From Fomitopsis serialis (lineage: Eukaryota; Basidiomycota; Agaricomycetes; Polyporales; Fomitopsidaceae), in the NCBI RefSeq assembly GCF_022376445.1, contig NW_025955001.1, positions 62,001 to 126,000 on the forward strand: a stretch of 64,000 nucleotides of DNA, read 5' to 3'. Both the position numbers and the translations under genes were made by a program. Shown in pieces: positions 12,355 through 23,075 of this stretch (position 1 is the first letter of the stretch; the number at the start of each line of letters is the position of its first letter). The notes under the pieces were generated by a model. That model saw only the letters and a program-made list of their open reading frames with translations, had not been told where the DNA came from and did not search any database.

Positions 12355-15300
12355 ATGTCGCTTCTGGGTCTCGCTTCCCTCCTATGGATGATATGTTTGA
12401 CTCTCATACAGGTGCATGGGGCACAAAACTTCTGGCCTGCAGCGATACCACTTGCTGTACGCACACCGTACTTGAACTCGTGGGAGTACACGACAGAGAC
12501 GTCTGGGAGTAGTACAAGCCACTGGCCGTCTTTCTGGAATGGGGTGGTGCGATGTTCACTGTTCGTTCATTCTCGTGGGCTGACCTTGTAACTCAATAGA
12601 CTCTTGGGTGGATCGGGTACCTTCGAGTGGACGAAATCACATACAGTCTGCTTGGCAGTAGCTACTACATAACGGCTGGTCTTGTAGTCGAGACACAACT
12701 GACACCCACTCGTACCATACAAATCATCGAAGCCGGCCCCATGAACGTTACCTTGACGTTTCTGAGTCCTATAGATGTGAGTTTGTGGATCAGAAACAAC
12801 CCATACGTTGCTGATATTAGGACAAGCCATCTGACCTCGTACGCCAATCTCTTCCATTCTCATACCTGGCCGTGGACTTCGCGTCCACCGACGGCCAGCC
12901 ACATGACGTACAGCTGTATTTTGACATTGACGGAGGTAAGTACACTAGTCAGGTACGCGCGTTTGATTGCTACTGAGCTGGATCTATTTTAGAATGGCTG
13001 TCCGGTGGAAACTTAGCTCAGATGATGACATGGAGTCCGCCGACGCAAACCGGTAGTATCGTTTACCATCGATTGCAGCTTGTGCAAGAGTCGCCTTTCC
13101 AAGAGCAGAACCAACAAGCCGTAGATGGTACATTGTACCATGCAATGGGGCTGGTATGTGAGGGTTGTCCCGATGATGAATTGTTTTGACCCCAATCACA
13201 GGTGCAAGGACGTAATATAACTTGGCAGACTTGCTCGAACAGCGTATGCCGTGCAGAGTTCATACAAACCGGTGGCGTTAACAACAACGACGATAACAGT
13301 ACAAATCGAAACATCGACGCGTGCGTTTCATAGCGACGTCGCCCTAACAAGAGAAATTCACGCATATTACAGCGACTGGCCCGTCTTCCCCATCGCGGTC
13401 GATTTTGGCAGTGTCGCCTCTTTGGACTCGCCGGCTGTCTGGGTAGTTGGCTATGTCCGCGATCCAAGCATCAGTTACAATTCATCAGGAACTACCACAT
13501 CACTGCGTCCCTATTATACAACTCAGTTCAATATTACCGAAAATGCCGTGAGTAGAGATACGACCTCGGTAGCTTACATCACTGAACTTCGCCTACTATG
13601 TAGCTCGAGTTCTTCATCTCCGATTTCAACAACTCGCTGACGCAGGCAACAGTTCTTGACACGGAAATCCGCAAGGCAGCTTCTAGCATTTCTTCCGACG
13701 GTAAACTGTTCGACATGATCTCGCTGGCCACACGTCAGGTGTTCAGCGCCCTGGAAATCACGGCTCCTGATGACATTGGTCAAGCGGGCGCCGCAACTAG
13801 GATCTTCATGAAAGACGTCGGCACTAGTCGGTCAGTGATGCTCAGCCTATGCAGCTACGTCGTATCTCACACGACATTCTACAGTCGGGTCACTCCTGTG
13901 GAGAAGTTATACGCAGCGTTGCCCATGTTCTTGTATTTCAACGCCTCGCTAGTCAAGCCACTCCTGGTACCTCTCCTTGAACAACAGAACACATCATTAG
14001 GTGCATTCCCTTACGCAGCGAAGGACATAGGTAAACTCATATACACTTCCTGACGAAAGCATGTTGATTGTCTTTCTCAGGTTCCTCGTACCCGGCAGTG
14101 TCTGGTCCGAATCTGACATCTCAAGAGGCATATGAACGTGAGCGTGCAGTTTCGTATGCCTCCGCTTCAACTTGGTCAACTTTGTAACTGCAGAGTCTGG
14201 GAATATGCTGATCACTGTCCTCGCTCACGCCAAATACTCAAATGATACATCGCTGCTCCACGATTATGTGCGTGCTCTTCTTCGAGAATTGCTTGCTGAG
14301 CTTAATTCCACATGCGTGCAGTATCCCCTGCTCAAGAATTGGGCCGGATATCTGAAGCAAAGCGGGCTATTTCCCGCGGGCCAGTGTGTATTTTGACGAT
14401 GCGGCGCGAAACCGTATCACTGAGAACATTCCAGACTATCCATCGACGACGGGACTGACGCAACAAACTCGACGAACCTCGCGTTGAAAGGCATCTTCGC
14501 CATTCAGGCCATGGCAGAGATCAGTCAACTAGTCGGGGAAGGTAACGATTCTCAGCAGTTCAATGTAAATTCGTCACCGGTCTATGATGACTTAGCAAAG
14601 ACAACTGATGATTTTTTGCGTGTCAACAGAGTACAGCGTCCGGCCTCATGAACATATGGCAAACGCTTGCCCTATCGTCAGACGGCGTCGTCCTTCCAAC
14701 GCTTGACACGAAACTACAGAGCTCCTGGTCTTTACCGTACAACCTTTACACACAAACCCTGCTTGGGTTCAATCTCTTAAATCAGACAGTACGTCGTTGT
14801 GTTATTGACAACCATAAGACTCCCTAATCTCGCTGCACAGTGGCTTGACAAACTTACCGTCAAGTATGGACAGTGGATCGAGTCTACTGATGGTAAGGAC
14901 CCTCTTCTATCGGACTAGTCCCGATTACACAACACATCTCCAGCCGGCTATGTGTATGGATTGCCGGTTCAAAGTTCCCCCGGGTCACTTGGCAATGCAG
15001 GTGTGTCGATATTGTTAATGTGTATTTCTCGACTCTGACCGGCGCGTGAATGCACAGCCTGGAATGCTTTCATCGCGGCTACCTGCACCAATGCTACAGT
15101 CCGCTCGCAGCTTCTAGACGCAGTCTGGAATCACGCGTCGGACAACGGGACGTCGACCCCATTCAGCGCGGTGTACAATGTCGAAAGTGGTGCCTACGAG
15201 AACGGAACAATGAGGTTCGCTTTTTGCCATCATCCCCGAGCGCTGCCATCTGATTCGCAAAATAGCCCCGCACTGGGAGGACTCTTCGCCCCGATCCTGC

Positions 15301-15890
15301 GCAGGTGTGGTTGCAAGTTGCACCATACCGTTCTCATAGTCATGCTAAATTGGACTAACAGTAATCCCGTCAATATCTCTGCATTGCCTAGTCAGTCCAA
15401 CCCGGCGACGAAGGGCGCTTCTGGCAGTGGCTCGGTCGATGTTGGCGCGATAACAGGCGGTGTCGTCGGTGGTGTGATCGCTTTGCTTGCGCTCATCGGG
15501 CTCGCATTATGGGTGCGACGACGACGACGACAGAACGATTTCCTCCTTGATACGACTGGCGCAAGAACAGAGCCAACACCCTTCGAGTCTGAGCCCGGTT
15601 TTGCGCACAACAGACCAGCTGTCGTGCTCTCGGAGAAACAGCAACGGGAACTACCCAAGGAAGGGGTACCTCTGTTACCCTCGATGGGCTTGTCTTCCGC
15701 CGTGGTTGACGAACCACCGTCTGGCAGAATGGCGGACCCATCGGCGACGAGTAACGAATTGGTGAGGACACGTCAAGACGAGTTATCGGGGTTGTGGTCA
15801 TTGTTCGAGGATCTGCGTATGCTCATGATGAGTGTGCGCATCGAGAGACCAGAGCCTTCGGACCTGGGTGCACCACCCGAGTATTCATGA
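12355..15890 (+). CDS. Glutaminase A-like ectoenzyme (DUF5127/DUF4965/DUF1793) with membrane anchor
   Basis: Extracellular glutaminase family: hydrolyses glutamine to glutamate and ammonia outside the cell. Eighteen exons (12355-12543, 12600-12776, 12821-12935, 12993-13153, 13202-13320, 13373-13547, 13604-13830, 13885-14030, 14081-14137, 14194-14267, 14322-14383, 14435-14564, 14630-14788, 14841-14892, 14944-15000, 15058-15214, 15266-15304, 15362-15890) join to 874 residues. Residues 1-21 are a signal peptide. Family landmarks follow in order: IPLAVRTPYLNSW, GWIGYLRVD, FLSPID, RQSLPFSYLAVDF, DWPVFPIAVDFGSV, SGNMLITVLAHAKYS, YPLLKNWAGYL, LALKGIFAIQAMAEIS and SLPYNLYTQTLLGFNLL. Residues about 727-750 form one transmembrane helix followed by RRRRR and a ~120-residue acidic/Ser-rich tail. 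Ascomycete GtaA is typically soluble, so the anchor is a notable addition. Next to DUR3, it fits nitrogen scavenging. Confidence 0.9.
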
Positions 15891-16334
15891 TTGGCAGTGG
15901 CGATTGCGTTAGTGTAGTGTCTTTCACGTAAGTGACTGATATCTTGAAAGCTGCTTATGTACTGATTTGTTCACCAGCGCAGCGCTGCCGCACTGTCGTG
16001 CTGATTCCCCTGTGCGTAGAGAGCGGCTCGTGATGCGCTAAACATTGCATGGCGTTGAACACGAAGGTTGTATGTCGATTCGAGGCTTTCGTACATAGTA
16101 CATAAGTACATTGACAGGATGCATATGGTGATCAGATAAAGTAGGCATCTATCGCCTTGGTGCGAGTCAGTGACCGCTGTCTCAACAACTGCTAGCAGGC
16201 AAGAGGGAAGACTACAGTACGTACGCATAGATCAGGGGGAAATGGGGGCGAAGGATGGATAATTCGAGCAAGGACATGAGAGAGACTGTATGGCTACTGG
16301 GGCTATGTAAGCGACAGGCAGCCGCGGAAAACAA
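15891..16334. other. Convergent intergenic region
   Basis: About 440 bp between the stops of the glutaminase gene (plus) and the first ICMT gene (minus). It should hold both 3' UTRs; nothing else recognised. Confidence 0.5.
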
Positions 16335-17132
16335 TCAATAGACGAAAGGGATCAAACGGTAAGGGACTCTCTGCGCGTATTCCTCCCACTCCTTGCCAAA
16401 GTGTTTCTTCAGCATTGCGTCCTCCCCCACTGTTCGCCACGTGACCGATAGGGTGAGGAATGTGGAGAGGGCTACATGGAGCATCGCCATCGCACTTCCA
16501 ACCTGCGTCTGCAAGAAGCCACATTCCTTCAGCCACGACCCTGGTGCAATGTGCATGAGGCTGGTGCTGATTAAGCCCACGGTCGCAGCGGTGTAGCTCG
16601 GGTGGCGAACGTAGCTGTATGGGCCGCCCGTTACAAGTCGCTGCTCCTTGCGAACGGCGAGCTCATAGGTAAAGGAGCGGTCGAGGACGCGGTAGCATTG
16701 ATACCGTACGAAGTTGCCGAGTATTCCTAGGCCCCAAAACAAGAGGTAGGGGCGAGAGAGGGCGATACGCTCCGAGAGCGCAAAGGGGCCATGGACGAGG
16801 GCGTCCAGGATCAACTGGGAGAGGGGATGCGAGGGATACTCGCTGGCAATGATGACCGCGATCTCCAGGATGTACGGCGCACATGTTGTTAGCTGAGAGT
16901 AGACCGGAAGTCAGCATATGGCAGCGGCAGCTCATTCACGAGACATGACATGAGGCGAACCACACACCTTCGTCAGCTGTATGGCTGTATGTGCAACGGA
17001 CGAGAAGAAACGTTCATATAGAGCTACGTCTCTCGGTAGTTTCGCTGCGTCGACCTTGGGCTGGGGTGGCGACATGACAATATGACTGGCCACCAGACCA
17101 GAGAAAAGAAATGGTAGCTTGACTAGGGACAT
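16335..17132 (-). CDS. Isoprenylcysteine O-methyltransferase-like membrane protein, copy A
   Basis: Member of the ICMT/PEMT integral-membrane methyltransferase family. The canonical enzyme carboxyl-methylates prenylated CAAX proteins in the endoplasmic reticulum using S-adenosylmethionine. Two exons, 17132-16968 (55 codons) and 16892-16335 (186 codons), give 240 residues. Exon 1 holds the first helix (KLPFLFSGLVASHIVM). Exon 2 holds the later helices and the cofactor-binding C-terminal block: LVTGGPYSYVRHPSY, then GEDAMLKKHFGKEWEEYAQ (the E-E...W..Y signature) and VPYRLIPFVY at the end. It is slightly shorter than fungal Ste14 but has the full catalytic half. A second copy with identical exon lengths lies just upstream on the same strand. 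Substrate not determinable from sequence; basidiomycete genomes often carry several diverged ICMT-like paralogues. Confidence 0.88.
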
Positions 17133-17577
17133 CGTGTTGTCGTGTCCTGTGTTTGTGATCGGGGTGTGAGGTAGGGTCAGCTTGAAGTGAGCCGTACGAG
17201 GATACAACGGGTCAAGCAAACCAGTGGCAGTCGGGAAGAGCTCGTTATATAACGAACTAGGAGTTTGAATAACCAATGGTCTGCATTAACATTGTGTCAC
17301 CTTGAATCACCAACGTCAAGGTCGCGACATATAAGCGTGCAAATGCTAAAGGGTCTTGACGAGCATCGCCGCCCAAAATCCTTCATGGTTAGCCTGAAAG
17401 CATCCGCTGAGAGCTTGAAGCGCGATGGCGGCTGATGTGATGACATGAATTTGCTCTTTAGCGACTTTGAGACGAGCATTACAGTCACGTAACTGTAAAT
17501 GGTCTCAATGCGACGGATACAGGAGACCTCAGACGCGTACCTAAATCTTGATTTGACCATAAATTGGCGCACCCGCG
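17133..17577. other. Intergenic between tandem ICMT copies
   Basis: 445 bp between copy A (start at 17132) and the stop of copy B at 17578; should contain the copy A promoter and the copy B 3' UTR. Nothing else seen. Confidence 0.5.
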
Positions 17578-20345
17578 TCAAAAGACATAGGGTACTAGCC
17601 TATATGGCACTCGTCTGGCGTATGCCTCCCACTCTTCCCCGAACTCCCTCCGCAACATTTCATCTTCCGTAGGCGCACGCACCGTCAAACCTACGGTGCC
17701 GTACAAGATGTACAGGGTACAGAACGCGAACGCCATTCGTCCCCACTGCGTCTCTAGCAGCCCAGACTCGCGCAACCACGAGCCGCGCGTGACGGACATC
17801 AGGCCAACACCAACGCTGCCCAGCGACCAAGCGGTGTAGCTTGGATGGCGCACGTAGCGATAAGGGCCTTCGGTAACGAGTTTGTGGCCCTTGTGGACGG
17901 CGAGCTCGAGCGTGAAGAAGCGACCGAGCGTGCGGTAGCACCGGTAGCGGAGTGCACCGCCCGCGACACCGATAGCGCAGGCTGCGAGGAATGTCGGCGA
18001 CAGGACGAGGCGTTGAACGAAACCCGGTTTGTTGCGTGCAAAGACCCGGAGGATCCACCGCGAAACCGCGTGTGAGGGAAAGCGATTTCCGAGGATCACG
18101 GCTGCTTCGACCAGCAAAGGTATTGATGTGCAGACCTTTTGTGCGTACAAGTCAGCGGATGGACGAAAAGAGAATAACGAGAGCCCCAGAGAGGAAGAAA
18201 TGCTTACACCTCGAGTTGGCTGGCACATGGAGTCCACGTGAGTGCGGCCCGCGAAATACATGGACCTGCCACCTGAGACGCGCTGACGACACATGGTGGC
18301 CACGAAAAGGAGGAAATGGCCCCACCGTGTCGACAGTCGTACGTGGCAGACAGGTGGTGTGCCAGCTGCCTACGAGGTGGGGTGCGCGTGGTTTTGACAT
18401 GCGTTAACGTAGTACCGCCGTGCAAATTACATTGATATGAGCTGCATGCATGCGTTGAGCGTGAGGTCCTTGCGTCGCAGACAGCATTCTTGCAGTATTC
18501 AAGCACCCATTCACGATCACGAATCGGTATTCAATCGCATAGTAATGGTTCACGTCTACGCAGCCCACATTACATTGAACAGTTCGAATAATGCTCTATG
18601 AGTACAGTGAAATGAAATCCACAATTGAGCCCAGGCCCGGGATACACGCGTGGCACAGAGCACTAGTAGAACGAGGACTACTACGCAGGAGATCCGCTGG
18701 GGCTTGGCTGCGCATCATCTCTCTCAGTCGACAAAACAAAAGCCTTGTTGACCTGTTGCTGCCGTTCATCTACTACTTCATCTTCGGGAACAGCGTTGAT
18801 CGCGGCGGGGTTATTGCCATGTGATGCCCTATCATTGTCGAGGATAGATCTAAAGACTCTGTGGCACGATATCAGTACATAATGAATAGAAGCCCAGAAG
18901 GGAGACATACCGTGCAAGCTTTTTTGCGTCATTTCCAGCCGACTTGCGAAGACTAGTGAGATGGTCGTCGAGTGTGACCCAGTACTTAGTTGATTGATCT
19001 TCTTCATAAATGAGGCGCTATAGGGCTCAGTCAGTGGAGTCCCTGGCAGGACGAGCTCGTCGACGGAGCCGCGCTCGGCGTGGACACAGGTCTCGAGCGA
19101 GAGCGACGTCATGCTTGAGCTGAGGCTCAACGACGCCGACGCAGTCAAACCGCCCGTGAACCGGCTAAAGAAGCCGGAGCGTCGGGACTCCCGACGCTCC
19201 TGCTTTTGGAGACGGTGCTTGCGGGCGTTGACGGCGTGGTCGTGTTGTTAGTCGCGACGCTGAGCGTGGACGACGCCGTGGAGGACGGAACAGATGGTGC
19301 ATTGCTCCGCGGGGGAGACGCAGCAGGAGCCTCGCGCAGAAAGGGGGGAAATGAGAGACTCCGAGTCGGATATCATGTTTATAAGATACACGCCAGTGAC
19401 CGATGTCAGATGGCAAAGCAAGCAGACGTCAGCGCCTGCACGGGAGAGGAGCCTAGTGTCTCGAAATGGCTGCACTGTAGCCTCGTGCGGAGGCCCAATG
19501 TCGGGGGCGCGCGGGGGCGGCGCGCTGGACGTGGTCACTTGATACGTGGATCTCACTGAGACACCGCTCTGGCTCGCCACAATACGGATGACATCCGAGC
19601 CTAGGCTGGTCCCGGATCCGTCTACCGAGCCACCTTCAAGTTGAAGGACAAGGAGAACGCGCTACTAGTACATAACACTTTTGAGAAAGCTAGATCAGTG
19701 GGAAGGCAGTGTTGTAATGATCAGACATCTCACCCTGCGCTCCCAGCACCGGTGCAGTGCTCGACGGCATCGCGTATTCAGTGCGCCGAGTACTCATTAT
19801 TTAATCATTGCTGGTGCCCGTAAAATTGCATCGAGTTTATCATCAGAGTACGAGGCAGTACTACCACGCAACTTGAAGGACGTACCGGTACACACAGAAC
19901 TGAAATACGAGTAATACTTCGAAGGAGGAGGGGGTCCATCGAGCCACCGGCCGATACCGCATGCGCGCTCGACTCATCTTGACAGTGGGTGGAGGCAAGG
20001 TGGAGGACCGCGGCGACAGAACCTGTCTCCTGCTGACAAAGCCGTGACAGCACGTTCCACACAGGTTTTGCCGTCAGCTGTCCGACACCTGGCTTGCATG
20101 TGCTCCGCACGTATTGAACATCGTGTCCCGTAGCTGCTGTCGCCACGTTAGACGCACGATTCGCCCGTTTCGAGGTGTACCTTTATGATCTCAACGTTCA
20201 TGCGAGCAGAGGTCGACAGGTATCGTTCATGCAACCCGACATCTTTGGCTCGTTCAGTTGCGAGAACCCGAGCTTGCGGAGGCGTCTGGATGATATACGT
20301 CGTGATTAAGCCCGATAATAGGAGAGGGAGCTTAGCCAAGGACAT
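17578..20345 (-). CDS. ICMT-like methyltransferase, copy B, exons 2 kb apart
   Basis: Tandem paralogue of copy A. Exon 2 (18135-17578) is 558 nt, exactly the length of copy A's exon 2, with LVTEGPYRYVRHPSY, EDEMLRREFGEEWEAYARR and VPYRLVPYVF. No matching first exon lies directly upstream. Instead, 20345-20181 on the same strand is a 165-nt block that mirrors copy A exon 1 (MSLAKLPLLLSGLITTY versus MSLVKLPFLFSGLVASH), ending at a GT donor in the same phase 0. Joined, they give 240 residues, identical to copy A. The implied intron (20180-18136) is 2,045 nt against 75 nt in copy A and contains another gene. Alternatives: exon 1 is an orphan of a third copy, or copy B uses the local in-frame ATG at 18303 with an unrelated N-terminus. 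Both exons are clear; the join is inference. Confidence 0.6.
18681..19620 (-). CDS. Unknown protein nested in the copy B intron (3' part resolved)
   Basis: The 3' end is convincing: exon 19017-18911 (YEEDQSTKYWVTLDDHLTSL, then a Lys-rich stretch), an intron 18910-18859 with GTATGT donor and CACAG acceptor, and exon 18858-18681, which is acidic, Gln-rich and ends in PSPSGSPA. Upstream, at least one further coding block (about 19030-19620) is rich in Ser/Thr/Pro and basic residues in more than one frame, so the 5' exons and start are not resolved. No domain is recognised. It lies wholly inside the segment separating the two ICMT exons, on the same strand, and may have arrived with the insertion. 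Could also be a decayed gene. Confidence 0.35.
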
Positions 20346-20698
20346 GACGCGCCTAACCGCCGAGAGATGGGGTAAGTGCCGAAGGGACGCCCTTTTATCC
20401 AAGTGAGAACGGCTGCGAAGGAATCTGTCGTCCGGTGGGGGAAGGCGTCACGCAGGCACATTTTCATCACGTAATGGGCACCCAGGGTACAACGTTCCAT
20501 TCAAGCCGCCAAATGCAAAGACGTTGGGATGCTTTGGGGATGCCGGCTTCGCTTATTGAGCAGTGGAAGCCGATACCGGGCGAGCATGGGGTCCTCACTA
20601 TCTCGCAACGAGCACAGTCTAAAGGAGTAGATACATATCTAAAGGCCAGCATGAGCCAGGACAAGGTGGAGCTGAAGCTGAAGCATACCGAATCTAAT
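20346..20698. other. Short intergenic region
   Basis: About 350 bp between the first ICMT copy B exon and the stop of the Mtf2-like gene; probable promoter of the former and 3' UTR of the latter. No element recognised. Confidence 0.45.
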
Positions 20699-21936
20699 CT
20701 AATGCGCTGTACTCGATGGTGATTCCCAATTGTCAAACTTCCAGCCGTCACTTGACTCGCCCTCCTCAAGCGCGGTGCCCTTCCAGACTTCATTCGCAGA
20801 AGACCACTTCTTTGAATGGGTGGGCGACCACGTTCGAGACTTCCGCTGCTTTTCGATCCTCCGTGGGCCCGTGGGCTGGGAAACAAGCTGCTCTATTCGG
20901 GCAACCATGTCCCAGACCTCCCCGCTGCCAATAGTCGACTCCTCATGCCACATATTGCGCTCGCCGACCTCCCGTCGAATCTTCTCCGCGAGTGTCAGCG
21001 TCCGGCCGTCCACCTCGACGCCATTCACTCGCATCTCCTCGAGCGCCTCGCAGGCGCCTCGCAGGTCGCGGAAACATCGCCAGCGCGTCTCGATAAGTTC
21101 GTTGTACACTGGCGTCGTGCAGCCAAACACGAAAGAGACGACTGACAGATGTCGTGCATGGTCGAAGATCGACAGCGCAAGATGTGGGTCGTCGTACTTC
21201 TCGCGGAAGGTCTGCATGAGGAGGGCTATCGTCTGTGGGTACCACGGTGGCTGCAGCTGTGCCGGTCGCTTAGAGGTAGAGGGGTCCTCGGATGCCTTCC
21301 TCGCGTTTTCCTCGCAGCGCGTGGACTCGTCGAAGACCTCGCGCATCGCCCACTCCAGCAGTTGCTGGTCCGTGTCGCACAGCTCCATCGCTTCCTTCTT
21401 CTTGTCCAGCTCCTCGTCTGCCTCGCTCGTCCATCGCAAGTGCTTCGACTGCCGCCGCAGCTTCCCGAACAGGTCACTCATCTGCTGCGACCGGGCCCGC
21501 CCGATGCCTACAGACGTAGATGAACGCGCGCTGACGTCGGGTCGTTTAAGGTCTTTTGAGGGGGGTTTGGACACTGCGTCGAAGATCATATTGAACATTT
21601 GGTCGAAGGCATTAACTTCGCGTGCGGTCATGGCCTGCTTGCGCGGTGAACGGGCTGGTAGCGGGGAAGAGGTTTGCGGCCTCCGCGCAGAGCCAGGATG
21701 GAGAACAGGCGAATCTTCCTCGATATTCTCAAAGACCTTGTCCCACGGTGATTCACTTTCAGAGAATATGGACCCATCACTGGTTATGAACGCGATTCAG
21801 AAGCATTCGTGTCTCATGATATTGTGCGTTACCTCGATTGTTTTGAGTACTGTCTGGCATGGCCACGTAGAGATACGAGGTGATCAGAGCCCCAAAAGTG
21901 CGGTTTTATTCGTTTGAAGCAGCTCTGAGCCAGCAT
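20699..21936 (-). CDS. Mtf2-like mitochondrial protein
   Basis: Resembles the fungal Mtf2 (Nam1-related) C-terminal domain family, mitochondrial matrix proteins linked to transcription and mRNA handling for mitochondrially encoded genes. Two exons, 21936-21833 and 21779-20699, give 394 residues. Exon 1 encodes a classic presequence: MLAQSCFKRIKPHFWGSD followed by Arg and Ser residues and no acidic residue in the first 17. This choice of start makes the N-terminus mitochondrial and keeps the frame into SDGSIFSESESPWDKVFE. The conserved block lies at about residues 160-310: DQQLLEWAMREVF, YPQTIALLMQTFREKY, FDHARHLSVVSFVFGCTTP, YNELIETRWRCFRDLRG, ALEEMRVNGVEVDGRT and GSGEVWDMVARIE. No cofactor motif is visible. 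Family assignment rests on these blocks; function in this organism is inferred. Confidence 0.8.
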
Positions 21937-22136
21937 CGCGCAAAGCAGAGTGGGAGCGCAAGTCAACCGTGAAGGGAGCGGAACCGGAGCGGAAGAACGA
22001 AAGCGTCGAATGGTGAAAGTTAAACGTTAGGCGCCCTGGCTGTGGCCCGTGGGGTGCCCGGCGCTTGTTCGAACACGAGAGCACGTGCCTTGAATATAGG
22101 CGCTGGGTTATAATATGTTGAAGTCTCAGAGTCATA

Positions 22137-22445
22137 CACTGCGGACGAACCGCGTTGTGCGAAGCGCTCACATGGTACTTACATTGTAAGGGCGTGTATA
22201 TTTTTACGGCTCTAAGTCGGAGCTCGTAACATAGGGAATGGTATTCCTTTGTTCGGGCTAACATTTCGAATGTTCCCAAAATCGGGAATGTAAGTGCTAT
22301 GTTCTTCCTATGTTCCGAAATCACGTCATGTTCTAGGCATGTACTTCCCATGTTAGGGATTTTCACTTAGTGGCTTACTAATATACACGCTCTTGCAATG
22401 TTAGGCCCATGTAAGCGCCTCGCACAATCCGGGTTGTCCGCAGTG
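22137..22445. mobile_element. CACTA-like MITE, 309 bp, TSD ATA
   Basis: The two ends are inverted copies that align without gaps for about 65 bp with 11 mismatches. Both start CACTGCGGAC (22137-22146; reverse complement at 22436-22445) and both contain GTGCGARGCGCTYACATGG and GCGTGTATAT. The element is flanked by the same 3 bp, ATA (22134-22136 and 22446-22448). CACTG/CACTA termini plus 3-bp target duplications are the hallmark of the CACTA (CMC/EnSpm) DNA transposons. There is no coding capacity. The AT-rich interior repeats ATGTT/AACAT words many times. It sits between two divergent genes. Confidence 0.8.
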
Positions 22446-22586
22446 ATAGTTTCTCATCGTAGCGGCGCAAGCGCCGATCCCCGACTCCTGCATGGAACAC
22501 AGCTACTCAGCCTGCCACAGCGGCACTAGAGTGTATTATGTATGTATTGTAATATTGTACCATCGGAGTGGTATGGAGACTCAATT

Positions 22587-22637
22587 GGAAGCCCTCACGC
22601 CCGCGGCGGCTTCGCCGCCCGGGCGTCTCGGGCTTCC
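22587..22637. repeat. GC-rich inverted repeat (hairpin)
   Basis: GGAAGCCC at 22587-22594 pairs with GGGCTTCC at 22630-22637, and the inner GCCCGCGGCGGC pairs with GCCGCCCGGGC around a TTC loop. The stem is nearly continuous over 51 bp in an otherwise AT-richer promoter. Possible terminator-like or structural element; role unknown. Confidence 0.55.
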
Positions 22638-23075
22638 GATCCACGACTCATGCTCAGTATGTATCACAGTACATAAGTATGTAAGTGCAGGCTATAAAAA
22701 ATGAGAGAAACTCTCCTGCATTTGGGAGGAGTCGTTTGATGGTCAGAGATCCAGGCGTCCAGACACAGCCAGATGCACGGAAGGATCCAACTGCCTCGAG
22801 CTGCCTCGTCGGACACTCGAGCATTGCTGCGATACCGTTTATGGGAATTGCAAGTCACGTGTTTCTCACGGAGGGAGCGGCATCGCCGGCATCGTCTCAA
22901 GTTAGGGTGGACAAAGCCCTCCTCTCTCCCTCCGGTCGGAGTCGGGGATTAGGCTCGTGCCCTGAGGTCATAATTGGTACGTGCCACAACCTTGAAGCCT
23001 GGCCGGACCAGTGCTTTCGTGGTCTCCGCAGAGTTTTGGTCTTTTCTCACCAACAACTTAATTAGAGAATCAGAA

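Larger units (their letters stand above)
21937..23075. promoter_or_regulatory. Divergent promoter region with an inserted MITE and a GC hairpin
   Basis: 1.14 kb between the starts of the Mtf2-like gene (minus) and the F-box gene (plus). It holds the 309-bp MITE at 22137-22445 and a GC-rich hairpin at 22587-22637. A TATA-like CTATAAAAAA lies near 22690, about 385 bp before the F-box ATG. Confidence 0.5.

Noticed and set aside
13321..13351. 31-nt intron in the glutaminase gene
   Set aside because: Too short; the acceptor at 13371-13372 gives a 52-nt intron with a CTAAC branch site and restores the conserved DWPVF motif.
18204..18506. Possible alternative first exon for ICMT copy B
   Set aside because: No hydrophobic first helix like copy A exon 1; the 20181-20345 block matches copy A in length, phase and sequence.
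19294..19542. Plus frame across the nested gene
   Set aside because: Antisense to the better-supported minus exons; no motif.
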